From Megalonaias nervosa (taxonomy: Eukaryota; Mollusca; Bivalvia; Unionida; Unionidae), in NCBI GenBank assembly GCA_016617855.1, contig JAECUM010003646.1:1-64000 (forward strand): a stretch of DNA of 64,000 bases, given 5' to 3'. This document shows, piece by piece, positions 40,358 through 51,359 of the stretch. The number at the start of each line of letters is the position of its first letter. Position 1 is the stretch's first letter. The notes below the pieces were generated by a model, which worked only from the letters and a program-made list of their open reading frames with translations, made no database searches and had not been told where the DNA came from. The position numbers and the translations under genes were made by a program.

Positions 40358-40440
40358 TATATCGTCTTACTTGTGCCACGGAGGTATTTCAGATGTACAC
40401 TATATCGTCTTACTCGTGCTACGGAGGTATTTCAGATTTA
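40358..40440. repeat. Tandem duplication of about 42 bp
   Basis: CACTATATCGTCTTACT-GTGC, then ACGGAGGTATTTCAGAT, occurs twice in succession with two or three differences. Confidence 0.9.
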
Positions 40441-40533
40441 CATACGAGCAGTATCATATACCCGACTCCACCCGCAGTACCTTCTTTACCAACGATTGTC
40501 TGAGGGTAAATGAAGTATTATTTTGCCTACAGA

Positions 40534-40687
40534 CAAGCATGAAAGTACAAAAAGCAGTAATTTCAGATGAACGAGATCAATTTTGGTGGATGCAGGAGAA
40601 CCAGGCAGTTTTTAATAATCAAATAGACACAGTCATTAAATCACTGAATATGTCAATATTGTTGTATTCCAATAGTTGCGGTTGTTG
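40534..40687 (+). CDS. Possible exon, unrecognised
   Basis: A polypyrimidine-AG (TTATTTTGCCTACAG) at 40,519-40,533 could be an acceptor. The open frame after it reads TSMKVQKAVISDERDQFWWM to QIDTVIKSLNM and ends at TGA near 40,686. No domain known. Low confidence, because no partner exon is identified. Confidence 0.25.
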
Positions 40688-40729
40688 ACGTTATAATGGT
40701 AAATTTAATATTAGGTAAATGGCTATGAT

Positions 40730-41115
40730 TCCGATAATCCATAGCTCGTGGGGAAAAAAAAAGATATCCAAGATGCCCGATATCCATAGCTAGCAGGAAA
40801 ATAAAGATATCCAAATGGGGCCTGATATCCATAGCTCGCAGGAAAAAATATCCAAAGGGGTCTGATGTCCAAAGCTCGGAGGAAGAATGATACCCAAGGG
40901 GGGGGGGGCGATATCCATAGCTAGCAGGAAAAAAAAGATAGCCAAGGGAGACCGAGATCCACAGAGCGCAGGAGAAATATCTTAGTGGGCCTGATACCGG
41001 TAGATCGAAGGAAAGAAAGAAGATATCAAAGAGGCCAATTATTCATAGCTAGCAGGTAAAAACATCTAAGTGGACCTGACATCCGTAGATCGCACGAAGA
41101 AAGATATGCGGATAT
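40730..41115. repeat. Degenerate minisatellite of about 60 bp
   Basis: Seven or so imperfect units containing GATATCCATAGCT-GCAGGAA and AAGATATCCAA, with a run of G near 40,900. Confidence 0.85.
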
Positions 41116-41284
41116 TTCTGTTCCATTTCATTTGTGTGATTTTGAAACATAATAGAGTGATTTGAGTTGCTGTTCATTCCTGCGAAATGGGTTGCTAGTA
41201 TATTTACTGTCTCCTTGTTGTTAATTACTTCCGGGATATGGTGTAGAGCGTAACGATTTCACTCTGATGGATTTGTTTTGGAAA

Positions 41285-42660
41285 TACTGACTGACTGACT
41301 TAAACTCGCTTGCGTGAATCTAGCACGTGCGACCAGTTAGTGCCCGCAAAGCGGGCTATTTAATTATTCGTGGGGAAAGGAAACAGAGCCTCATCCCCAT
41401 CACGCATTTATGCACACAGTATACTGTTTAATCAGTCCGATTCCAGAGCATTTATGTCCCACAGGACATACGATGGGCGGGAATAGAAACAGGGCCGTAG
41501 AAAGCGATCACGGGCCCTGGGGTAAGAAATGCCCTAGTCTCTCCTAGTTCTTGTTCAAACAAAATATTTCTTTTATAAAATTAAAAAGTGTTGTCCTGTG
41601 CAATTAGCCAAATCCATGAAAGTCAAACAAATTTCTTTTAATAATTCACTCATTTAAATTTGAATTTAGTGTACAAGTGTACCTTTAATTTCCAAAATAA
41701 TCCCAATCAGTTGAATCTAAACGTCTCATTGTTATTTTTGAATCACGCATAATTTATAAAAGGAATATAATTTTGATGGTGGTGGATAAAGGATCAAATC
41801 AAGTTATAAAACAGAAATTATCAAAAGAGGTTTTTAATAGCCAAAAGGAAAACCCCTTACATTCAGGCAATCTTAGTCGTACATCGGGTCTTTTCACTCC
41901 CGGATCGCTGATATCAGATATTCTTTCGGGCGAGAATAATTTTCATTGGTACAAGTTACATCTCGGCAGTAGCTATATTCTTGGGTTGCTTCGGTCGCTG
42001 CCTCTTCTCACGGAATGGCTCCTCCCGTCCAGCCACTGGAACTCTTGCTATTCCTCCTGGCATCTTCTCACAGTCCAATTCTTATTCGGTTTGTTTCCCT
42101 CCCAGATATCCTGGTGGCTGCCTCCTTCGCTTACAGACGGTCAAACTGGCGCCCCCTGTTTCTGTATTCGTCGCCGAAAATTAGTCTGCAGTTACGTGCT
42201 TGTTGCTTTATCTTATTCTTATGATGGTAAAACCTCTCGTAGTATTTATTTAATCTGAGATGGGTTGGTCGTTTTATTCCACAGCATGCTTTCTACGTCA
42301 CCGTAGCCACGCTTCATTTCTATTCTTGGTTAGTCAGTAGCTACACGTGGAAGCACGTGAATCCTGCTTTCGGCCTCCACCCTTTTCTCTGTGCAGCAAG
42401 CACTACGATCTTCTCTGCTCGACGTCTCTGCCCCGAAATGGAATCATCAAAAAATGATGAGTATGATGGAAAGACTGACTGACTGACTGACTGTTGTATT
42501 AAGGTCGCATGCGCCTATAAGGTATGTGCGACCATCTCATACCCTCATACAAGGATTAATTAATTATTCGTGGGGGGGTGGTATGGTGCCTCACCCCTTC
42601 AACACTTTCTAGTGTGCATGCCACACTGATTGATTGGAATGTCTGGACGAGGAAAGGCAG
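41285..42660 (+). repeat. Dispersed repeat family R, copy 2, with ACTG runs and hairpins
   Basis: Two blocks start with ACTGACTGACTG (41,285 and 42,475) followed by a hairpin of the GGTCGCATGCGCC...GTGCGACC type (42,506-42,534; a weaker form at 41,303-41,333), then ATTTAATTATTCGTGGGG and a CCTCACCCC-type stretch. Between them, 41,483-42,470 matches 8,078-8,190 and 11,225-12,050. The 161-codon plus-strand ORF (41,773-42,258) has no counterpart frame in copy 1 and no known domain. Hence a non-autonomous repeat, possibly with an ACTG-type tail. Confidence 0.6.
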
Positions 42661-42885
42661 GAGGGAGGGTGACGGCAAAGGAGCCACTTGCTAACATCCT
42701 GGTTCGGTTTTGATTCCCATGTTTCCGGAAATTAAAGATGTCTTGTCGCAATTTTGAATAATAATACTCTGTGCTGTTGAGTTTGAGTATGAGTTTGGAT
42801 GAAGTGGGATTGCTTCTCTGATTTTTGGGATTATTTATTTCCGACGCTAATATTTAAGTTTCAATTAAAGTACGATTAAAAAGTT

Positions 42886-43140
42886 CCGCATTGTGTGGTG
42901 GTCCTGATGACTGGGGTTTTAGTCACCTTATAGTTCTAGTTGGGGCCTTAAAACCTAAATCTAGTTAGTGTGCCGCATTGTGCAGCGGGGCCTGATGGTC
43001 TTGGGTTATTTACCACCTTATAGTTATAATTGGGGTCCTTAGTAATTAGCTAATTTAGTATTTGTCAATCGTTGCCACATTGTGCGGCTGGTCCTGATGG
43101 CTGAGGTTTTATGCCACCTTATATATGATACATTTGATGG
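42886..43140. repeat. Tandem triplication of 90-100 bp (LINE copy B 3' region)
   Basis: Three units with GCATTGTG-GG-GGTCCTGATG, GGTTTTAGTCACCTTATAGT and TTGGGG. It lies beyond the 3' end of the LINE copy B ORF, where LINE 3' UTRs often carry tandem repeats. Confidence 0.8.
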
Positions 43141-43809
43141 ACAGTTTGATGAGTTATAGTAGATTTATAGGTCTTTGCCCACTTCATCATATTGGTAGAG
43201 TAGAGGATAGAAGAAGTATTTTAGAAGTTGTTAGTATTTTTCAAGGTATTAGTCTTTATTTGGGGTCACCTGTCTCCATTGTCATTGCTATTTTCTAGAA
43301 TAGTGGCTTGGAAATGATTGCATACGATTGGGGCGGTTTTGATTGCTGCCTTATTAATAGATCTAGGATTCTGTATGTTTCAGGTTTCCACTGGGGGTCA
43401 GACATCTAGAGACAGGAGGAACTACTCCAGCTAGTGTTGGGTCTGAGTGCACGCACCGGCGTAACCAGGCCCTATGCGATCTGAAGTTCTCGGGCCCTTC
43501 ACAAGTAGGACTGATCCATCTGTGTTTTCGCAAGGCCTGTTCATGATGATAGTTCGTTCCTAGTATTAATTGCACTGCATGCCATTTGTTACTAGTTGGA
43601 ATTTGTTACTAGTTGCATTGCTTGTGTTAACCTGTCAAGGGCATTAGGGGGTTGTAAACGGTTTCAATAGGGTTAATGGGATCTTCTAACAACAAGGAAA
43701 GCTATTGTAAATAGAGGGCGAAAAGGTTACAATTAAATTTTTCCTTGTTTGCCTATGACCTTGAGGAAATGCAATATGTTATTGTATGTCAAATTAAGGT
43801 TGGGATTAG

Positions 43810-44995
43810 TGTGTTCCAAAAAATCCGGGCATATCGATGGAGAGCCTATGGATTTGGATAGGGTCATAAATGTTTCCCGATGTGTCTGATATTTATGGCA
43901 CACATTTAAGACGTGCTGTAAATTCTCAGGGGTTAGACAATGAAGGCCATTGGGGCCCCAATCCCTGTTGGTCGGTAGGTATTTTCTGAAACTGCTGGCT
44001 AATAGAGTTCTTCCAGTTCTGATTCTATTAATGGTTTTTTGATAGTGTTTATTATTCAGCTTGGGCGTTTGAACATTCCTGCACGCTGTTGTTTGAATAG
44101 AGTACAGTGTACGTCCTTTGGGGCTGTTGTCCTAATCGTGTTGCTATTTTTCTATAATTTTTCTGCCAGTGATGCTATATATTTCCTTGGTGCTGTAGTT
44201 CAGCTTACTGTGTTCAATTTCTTTGAGTTTGAGCTTTTCTGCAAATCCGCTTTTTCATTTCCAGGGATGTCGATGTGTGAAGGTACTCAAAAAATTCTAT
44301 AATTTGTTTGTTACGTTCCATGTTCTTTAAGAGGAGATTGGTCTCTTTCATGAAATTGTCTCGGCTGTCAGAGTGTCCGGTTTCTAGTGATCTTAAAAGC
44401 TTAGGGAATCACTAATAATTTGCGGATATTGTTTGATTGAATCCATTTCCATTTGAGTGATTCCATTATGGTCCAGAATTCTGCTATGTATATGGAGCAG
44501 TTGTCTGGGAGTCTGTCTCCCAGTTCTGTGTTCTTTTCTAGTATAACTACAGCAGCTGATATTATGTCGGGATTATTGGTTTTAGACCCGTCAGTGTAGA
44601 TTTTGATGTAGTCCTTGTAGGTCACATCAATATCTGTTAATATTCTTGATCTTATTTCTTGCGGATGGTCGTGTTTGGATCTGGATCTTATCGCTTGTAA
44701 GTTGATTTTGGGTGTTTTACATGTCCATGGTTTTTTGATCGGGAAATTTAATTTGATCCGCTTGTAGGCTTTGTTGGTCTAGAGCCTTACTTAATTCGTG
44801 GATCTTCTTTCCTCCTGGTGGATTTGGTACTAATCTGCGGCTGAATGCGGTGTTGCATCTTCTGATAATTGATTTAGTGACGTGCGAATCTTCATGTATC
44901 GAGATTCTTGCCGCGTATCTAAGTATTAGTTCTTCTCTCTTTAGTGTTCTCCTGAGAGCATCTGAAGTTTTCCTTTGAGGTATTTTCCTATACAT
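43810..44995 (-). pseudogene. LINE copy B: RNase H and C-terminal zinc segment
   Basis: The frame 44,995-44,717 is the region before RNase H (LKREELILRYAARISIHEDS). 44,625-44,401 opens with DYIKIYTDGSKTNNPD, the first RNase H motif, and reaches NCSIYIAEFWTIMESLKW. Frames after 44,300 are broken. Near 43,960-43,870 the reading WGPNGLHCLTPENLQHVLNV to CHKY has the Cys/His spacing of the C-terminal domain in many LINE polyproteins; this part is absent from copy A. Confidence 0.75.
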
Positions 44996-45258
44996 ATGCG
45001 TAGTGCCTTGGATTGGACTGCATACAATTTTTTCAGTAGATTAGGCTTGGCTGACGCATATACTTGACACCCATAATCCAATTTAGACCTAATTAGTGAA
45101 TTTTATAGTGTCAAAAGCGTATCTTGGTCGGCTCCCGAGGTAAATCCTTTAATATTTTGGAAAAGGTTTAAATCTTGATTGCATGCTCGAACAAGTTCTG
45201 TGATGTGGTAGTTCCAAGTAAGATGTACCTCGAAATACATGCCTAAGAATTTCGCTAT

Positions 45259-46349
45259 CTATTCAAATTTTATTTGTTCGCCTTGGATATAAAGGGTCGG
45301 GTAATCTCTAGTGAAATTTGATTTGGAGATTTTGAATCCCCATTTGTCGGTCCAGCCGCCGATTTGATTTAGGCTCTTTTGAATTTCCATGATTATTTGG
45401 ATACTGGATGGGTTTCCAGCCTTCCAGATGCCGCTGTCATCTGCAAACTGGGATAGATCTAGTTTGGTTAGGTCGACAGAGCGCTCTAGATCATTGACCA
45501 TTATGTTGAATAGGGTGGAACTTATGACACTTTCCTGCGGGATGCCATTCTCTAGTACATGGGTGTCTGAGTATTGGTCCCCTATTCTTATCCTGATTTG
45601 GTGTCCATTTAGGAAATTGGATATCTACCGATTCTAGCAGCCATGCATCAAATTAGCATTTAACTTAAAGAGAAAACACGATTTCAACCTCATAGCAAAT
45701 TTTCTTGACCTGGAAAAAGCCTTTGATCTAGTATGAACCATTACGGTATCAATGGCCGCATGCATCGGTGGATATCCAATTTCCTAAATGGACGCCAAAT
45801 CAGGACAAGAATAGGGACCAATACTCAGACACCCATGTACTAGAGAATGGCACCCCGCAGGAAAGTGTCTTAAGTTCCACCCTATATGGAGCAGTTAGGC
45901 TAGCTAAATAACTGATCTAGCGTGGATCTTTTATTGCGAAAGCCGCTTTGATTTTTGGAAATCAGGTTATTGCTTTCAAGATGATATTTGAGCCTGTTAT
46001 TATTCATCGTTTCCATCACTTTGCATATGTTGTCTATGAGGGATATTGGCCTGAATGATGTTATTTCTGTTGGGTCTTTGCCCTTTTTAGGAATTGAAAT
46101 TACGATAGCTTGTTTCCATTTCTGGGGAATTGTTCCGGTTCTCCACGATCTGTTGATAAGGTCGACAATTGCGATTTCCATATTTTCCGGTATATTCTGG
46201 AAAATTCCATACCCCAAATTGTCATCTCCGGATGAAGTGAATTTCTTTCTCTTTGGCGCGGTTTTCCATTCTTGAATGCTAAAGTCTATGTTTAGCGGGC
46301 TATGTTTCGTTTCCAAATCACAAAATAGGTGAGGATATTTATTTTCCAC
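45259..46349 (-). pseudogene. LINE copy B: reverse transcriptase, interrupted
   Basis: 46,349-45,900 carries RT motifs 0-2 (WKQAIVISIPKKGKDPTE, SFRPISLIDNICKVME, SGFRNKRSTLDQL). 45,501-45,259 carries the active-site block (LSQFADDSGIWKAGNPS). Between them the expected segment is present in the wrong orientation (see 45,640-45,893), so the polymerase cannot be read through. Confidence 0.88.
45513..45893. repeat. Inverted duplication inside the LINE RT
   Basis: 45,513-45,632 (minus-strand coding) and 45,768-45,889 are near-exact reverse complements, for example CATGGGTGTCTGAGTATTGG against CCAATACTCAGACACCCATG. The plus-oriented segment 45,650-45,893 encodes the RT motif 2-4 region (AFNLKRKHDF, NFLDLEKAFDL) on the plus strand. 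It thus contains the piece missing from the minus-strand RT plus about 120 bp also present in the correct orientation. Confidence 0.88.
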
Positions 46350-46617
46350 AATTTTTTCGGTGGTTTTTGGAATGGGGTTGTGTGGTTACTGTTACTGCTC
46401 ATTCCCGCAAAATGATTGGCAAGTAGGTCTGCATTTTCTTTCTTTGTTTTGCTCCTGTTAATTTTGGTATGGTTTTTGTTGTCTTTCTTTTTATTGCCTT
46501 AATTTTGCTCCATACCTGTTTTGCATTGCATTTGAAATCTAGGTTTGAGCAGTAAGTTCGCCATGAATTTTGTTTCGCAGTGCGAATAACTAGCTTTGCT
46601 GTTTTCACCTTAGATTT

Positions 46618-46690
46618 GTATATGAGAAAATCCAAGGATTGTCCTATATTTTTGTATATGAGAAAATCCAAGGATTGTCCTATATTTTTG
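46618..46690. repeat. 36-bp tandem duplication in LINE copy B
   Basis: TGTATATGAGAAAATCCAAG followed by GATTGTCCTATATTTT occurs twice without interruption. Confidence 0.95.
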
Positions 46691-47022
46691 TATCTGTTTA
46701 GGGCTCTTTTCTTTTCTTTCAGGGCTTTTTATTGCATTCGTCGTTCCACCAAAGGACTGATAGTTTTGCATTTGATATGTTTCTTCTTCCTGTCATTGGT
46801 ATGCTCCTGGTTGCGGCCGTTGTTAGACTTTCTAGTATATTTTGGTTGAATATGTCTATGTTGCCGTCTCTGACATTTTCTATGTTTACACTAGTCAGTA
46901 TGGATCTGAATGTGCCCCAATCGGCTTTGTCAAACCTCCATCTTGGAAATTTGGTGAAGCTGGTAATTTGGGTGGTCAGATTGATAGTAATGATTATAGG
47001 GAAGTGGTCACTTCCTAATGTA

Positions 47023-47670
47023 CTATTCTGATCTACTTCCCAATGTGTTATTGTAGCTAGATTGGGAGTACAAATGGTCTATGGCTGAAAGTAAGCCAGT
47101 TTCTGGGTCTATTTTGGAACGTGATCCGTTATTGAGTATCACTAAGTTCGAGTTGTATACCCATTCCTCAATTAATTTTCCTCTTTTGTTTTGGCGAATT
47201 CCTCCCCATCTTCTGCTGTGGGCGTTAAAATCTCCACATATTATGTACTCGTTGTTACTACTGTTAGACAGTTGGGTATACATCTGTGCAGAGACTGGGT
47301 GATTTCCTCCCAGGTCATAAATATTAAAAACCTCTAGCACCGATTGTCCTGTGTGGATAATTACGGAATGGTACTCAAGTGTTTCCAAGTTGTTATTTTT
47401 ATGTCCTATTGTGGAACTGCGCACTGAATCGCTGACGTAAATGGCTAGTCCCCCTTCTTTTATACCTTTATCTCTATTGTGAATATGACCTATAGAATAT
47501 CCTGGGATTTTTGGGATATGTCTAGCAGCACTTGTTATATGGAATTCTTGTAAGCATTTAATGTCTGGTTTGATAGTTTCTTTTTTTAGTTCGATTATTA
47601 ATTAAGGGCTATTCTGCAATAGTCATCGGCAGTTCCATTGCCAAATTGTTAAGGTCTGTTTTTTAATTTT
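47023..47670 (-). pseudogene. LINE copy B: APE endonuclease
   Basis: Begins near 47,670 with the Trp-Asn start typical of this family (WQWNCR) and a PDIKCLQEF block near 47,570. The open frame 47,424-47,023 holds EYIICGDFNAHSRRWGGIR (catalytic Asp/Asn) and AIDHLYSQSS, and ends before the GSDHFP-type motif, which follows in another frame. Confidence 0.85.
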
Positions 47671-48065
47671 TATTCATTTTGGAATGCATAATTTACTAAA
47701 ATTGTTATTATTAGATAAGGTATTTATTGGATCATATTTATGTATTTTTCCAGGAGATCACTAAGTAATTTAAAAATCGGCATACAAGGTATTTGATCAT
47801 TTTCGGTGAGGGCAAGAATCCCGGCAGTTAATTCCCCTAAGTATTGAAGCATAACGCTTAGTGGAAACTATTCTAATTTATTGGTTTTAATATCAATCAT
47901 AACCAGGTTACTATGGTCATTGCTGGAAGTGCTACCAGATGGCATAGTTGGGGCTTTAGGGTAGGGTACGGATGCCTGTCGTCTATTGACATTGCTACGC
48001 TTGTTTGTTTTTTTCTTTCTTGTGAATTAGATGTTAGGGCCTGCGCTCTATTTGCATTGCATTCA

Positions 48066-50106
48066 TCATTTGGTTGGATAACCTGTTTTCCAGTTGCATT
48101 GCCATTTTTTGCGATTCGATCTCAGTGGTTCATCAACTGGGGGTGGGTTTGGATTATTATATGATTTCAGGGAGTGTGGGAGGGGAGGAGAGGAGGAGGA
48201 AGAGGATGCTACTGCAGTTTGATTGTTAACCTGCAGTGAGTCATTTGATTTTTCGGTAATATGGGGTTTTCTTCTTATTTCTTGATTACTATGTTTGGCG
48301 ACTGCTTTGGCCCTGTCATATGGTAGATGATCCTTCTCCATCAGGTTGATTATTTCTTCTTCTCTCTTGGCATAGATGCAACTGCTTGATTTGGAATGAT
48401 GTGATTCCCGACAGTTGCCACACCTCTGTCCTTGGAACGTGCATCTATGGGTTTGCTGACCACCACAGTTGTCACACCTGGGTTTGTATGTGCATTTCTT
48501 TGTGAAATGCCCCCAGGCTTTGCAGTTGCTGCAGAATCTAGGCTTGTTAATGTAGTCTTCTAGTTGATAGAAATTGTCTTTGTCACCAAATATGACTAGT
48601 GTAGGTGGAGTTGACAAGAATTCCACCAAGACTACTGCTGCTGCATAGCCGTATCTGTTACTTAGTCTATAGGCTCTGCTTATATTGGCTCCCTTTTTCA
48701 GAAACTCTTCCGTTATTTCGGTATTTCCCATTTTGGTTGTGTTTTCTATGTAGTTTGAAGACCTTTGTGTAGGTGGAATATTCTGAGGGAATATTCAGGT
48801 CTTTAGTCTGTTTATTTCCTGCACTGAGGTCCTTCTTGTTCCTGTCTAAGTTTTTGATGCCTGGGCTGTGTGAGCTGGTGTTGAGAGATTTGTGTCTTGA
48901 CACAGCTACTTTAATGAGACCAATATGATCAAGCTCCATGTACTTAGCGACCTGTTGGAGTGTGCTACATCTCACTATTATATAATGAGTTTTCGGTCTA
49001 ATTATTTGGAATTCGCCTCCATGCGCTTTAGATAAGTTTGTTGCAACGTTCTTGGTGCTTAGGTTGAATACCCGAGTGTTGTCACTGCTGATGAATAAGG
49101 TATGCTCTTTATTGTGGTATTTGGTATTGTGAGATTTTGGTTTGCTTGATTCCTCTGTCTTTATTTATTTTATTTTTTGGGGGGGTGGGGGTGGGGTTGT
49201 TTCTATTGAGCTATCAGTAGCTTTCCTTTCCATGGTTTGTCGGTATAGTATTTTCATGCCTGCTTCCTTTTTCTGTTCGTCTGCCTTAGATTTTTCCCCT
49301 TGGTTGAACTTGGCGTTTGTGAAATTGTTTCTTCCTAGATATGTCGTTTTGGTCGATTTAGCTTTGAAGTTTTTCCTTTTCCTTTGTACGCAGCTGGTTC
49401 ATCAGTCACTAGAGGTACGGAGTTATTCTTCTTTGATCTGCCTAGAGATGGAAAGAGTTTTTCTATTTCATCTACATCTAGGATATCTGTATCTGTAATT
49501 TGCTGCTCTTTGGAGGATCCAGGTATCTGACTGTTGTGGATTCTTTCTTGTCTTTGCGTTTGAATTAAGCCAGTTGTTCTTCTGTGGGATGTTGCCAATG
49601 AGGAGACTTTAGATGACATAATGTTCTTAACTTCTGAGTGGGGTGCTGATGTAGGGGAGACTACACAGTTTGGTGTTACAATCTCACTTCCATGAGTGGG
49701 TTTGAGTATTGTTAATCTTCACTACTTCAGCGTATGTTTGATTAAGTAAAGTGGGAGTTGGGGTCTCAATGAGGGCGATTGTTTGACTTGGGTTCTGTAT
49801 CTCATCAGTTGGTACTAGAGTTTCTTCGAGATCTGTGTTGTTGCCCACTTTGGGTTGAATAAAAATCTTAATTGGATGTTGCTTGTCAGGGGTGGTTGAT
49901 AGGATTGAAAGACTATCAACTTTTATCCCTTTTTTAACTAACTGGCCATTGTCAGTAGGTGTTGATAGGGTAGCCCTGATATTAGCGGTTGCTAAACTAT
50001 GCAATAGTGAAGGAGACATTGGTATGGTGTCATTGAGGTCCTGTGGTTCTTGGGAATTTGTGAGCCTCGGGAAGGTTACTTGAGAATCATCTGATGGGGA
50101 AGGCAT
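48066..50106 (-). pseudogene. LINE copy B: ORF1 (gag-like) with three zinc knuckles
   Basis: Known role: nucleic-acid-binding protein of the retrotransposon particle. The start of the frame 50,106-49,684 (MPSPSDDSQVTFPRL) is Ser/Thr/Pro-rich. 49,619-49,335 and 48,975-48,667 continue in other frames. 48,731-48,066 contains an RRM-like part (AVVLVEFLSTPPTLVIFG), then CSNCKAWGHFTKKC, CDNCGGQQTHRC and CGNCRESHHSKSSSC, three Cys-x2-Cys-x4-His-x4-Cys-type knuckles (about 48,535-48,375). At least three frameshifts. Confidence 0.85.
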
Positions 50107-50950
50107 TATAGCAATAACTTCAATCAGCTGATGTACAAGTACGCGAGCAGTCAGGCTCGACTCAAAATGTCCAAAAATAGTATGAAAAGTATTTGGTGAG
50201 GAAGTGGATGGGCTATTGTTGGTGCTACTACTATTGCTACTACTGTGGATAATCAGGGAATTTCTTGGGGAATTTTAAGGGGAGGTGTTGCATTTTCCTG
50301 CCATATTCAGAATTGTGTTGGTTTTCCTAAATGATCGCCAAACAGAGTTCATTTTAATTTTGTTTCTGGTCTATTGTGACATTTTCAACAAAGGCACCCA
50401 AAATCTGAATTTGAATTTCAGGTCAGGTCAAAGGGGCACATGATTGCAATCATTATACTACTTAAGATGAAAAACGTACTAAGTAATCAATGAATAATAT
50501 AATTTGCCTATTGTTTGTTAATAGTAGTAAACGGGGTAATGGAGTAATGAATACTAACTGAAATGTGTTGGCACAGTCTTGCTAACTTGCAAGGATTCCA
50601 CCCAGGTATATGTCAGTATGGTTCCTGACACCTGCTTTGAGTTCTTGTTCACCATCTACCGTACTATTAATTATATTTTAGTCTACTAATACCACCAACT
50701 ATTTGCTAATTGATTCCCTTAAAAATTGATTTAATTAGAGAGTTTATCAAATGAATTATGGTAACTGAATTACACTGAATAATTTAATTGTTGGGTTGTT
50801 AGTTCAGTAGTAATAGTAAAGTGAATAAGTGAAAGAGCATGAAAAGTAGTGATAGAATTTTCAGCAGCACAGAGTACAATACCCGAAGGTTTAATAAATT
50901 AAGTTTCCCTATCTTACACAAAATTTTGACTCCCTCTCCAAAAGTTCCTA
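50107..50950. other. LINE copy B 5' flank, no gene
   Basis: AT-rich with no long frame. It may include the LINE 5' UTR; no boundary or target-site duplication could be fixed. Confidence 0.4.
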
Positions 50951-50957
50951 ATTGTTA

Positions 50958-51208
50958 TGGTGGCAGTTGTAATTGGACTGACTGCTAGGCAGGCTGGAAC
51001 TCCAACAGTTGTAATTGGACTGACTGCTTGGTGGGCTGGAACTCCAACAGTTGTAATTGGACTGACTGCTTGGTGGGCTGGAACTACAACAGTTGTAACT
51101 GGACTGACTGCTTGGTGGGCTGGAACTCCAACAGTTGTAATTGGACTGACTGCTTGGTGGGCTGGAACTCCAACAGTTGTAATTGGACTGACTGCTTCGT
51201 GGGCTGTT
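50958..51208. repeat. 42-bp minisatellite, six units
   Basis: Units of GTTGTAATTGGACTGACTGC then TTGGTGGGCTGGAACTCCAACA. The period of 14 codons keeps two plus frames open (VVIGLTAWWAGTPT). Units are almost identical except the first (CTAGGCAGG) and last. Confidence 0.95.
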
Positions 51209-51359
51209 TCGAGCTGCTTTGGCTATCCCTTACACTGTGTGTGGTTGTTGATGGCTCAGTTGTCCTTGAGATAACACTTCATCCAAAACTACAACTTCAT
51301 GCTTGTATGTGGGCACGTCCACTTTTTATTAGTATCGTGTCCCGAGTTGAATGATGATG

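Larger units (their letters stand above)
43800..50106 (-). mobile_element. LINE copy B (ORF1 plus endonuclease/RT/RNase H ORF2), decayed
   Basis: Minus-strand order is ORF1 (50,106-48,066), endonuclease (about 47,670-47,020), RT (46,349-45,259), RNase H (about 44,625-44,250) and a C-terminal zinc-type segment. Same family as copy A by direct comparison: GRPISLIDNICK-type RT, QFADDSGIWKAG, IKIYTDGSKTNN and CSIY-AEFW recur. Many frameshifts. The RT is disturbed by an inverted segment at 45,640-45,893. A 36-bp tandem duplication lies at 46,618-46,690. Confidence 0.92.

Noticed and set aside
41773..42258. 161-codon ORF in repeat family R
   Set aside because: The matching part of the other R copy (11,480-11,830) does not keep this frame and no domain is seen.
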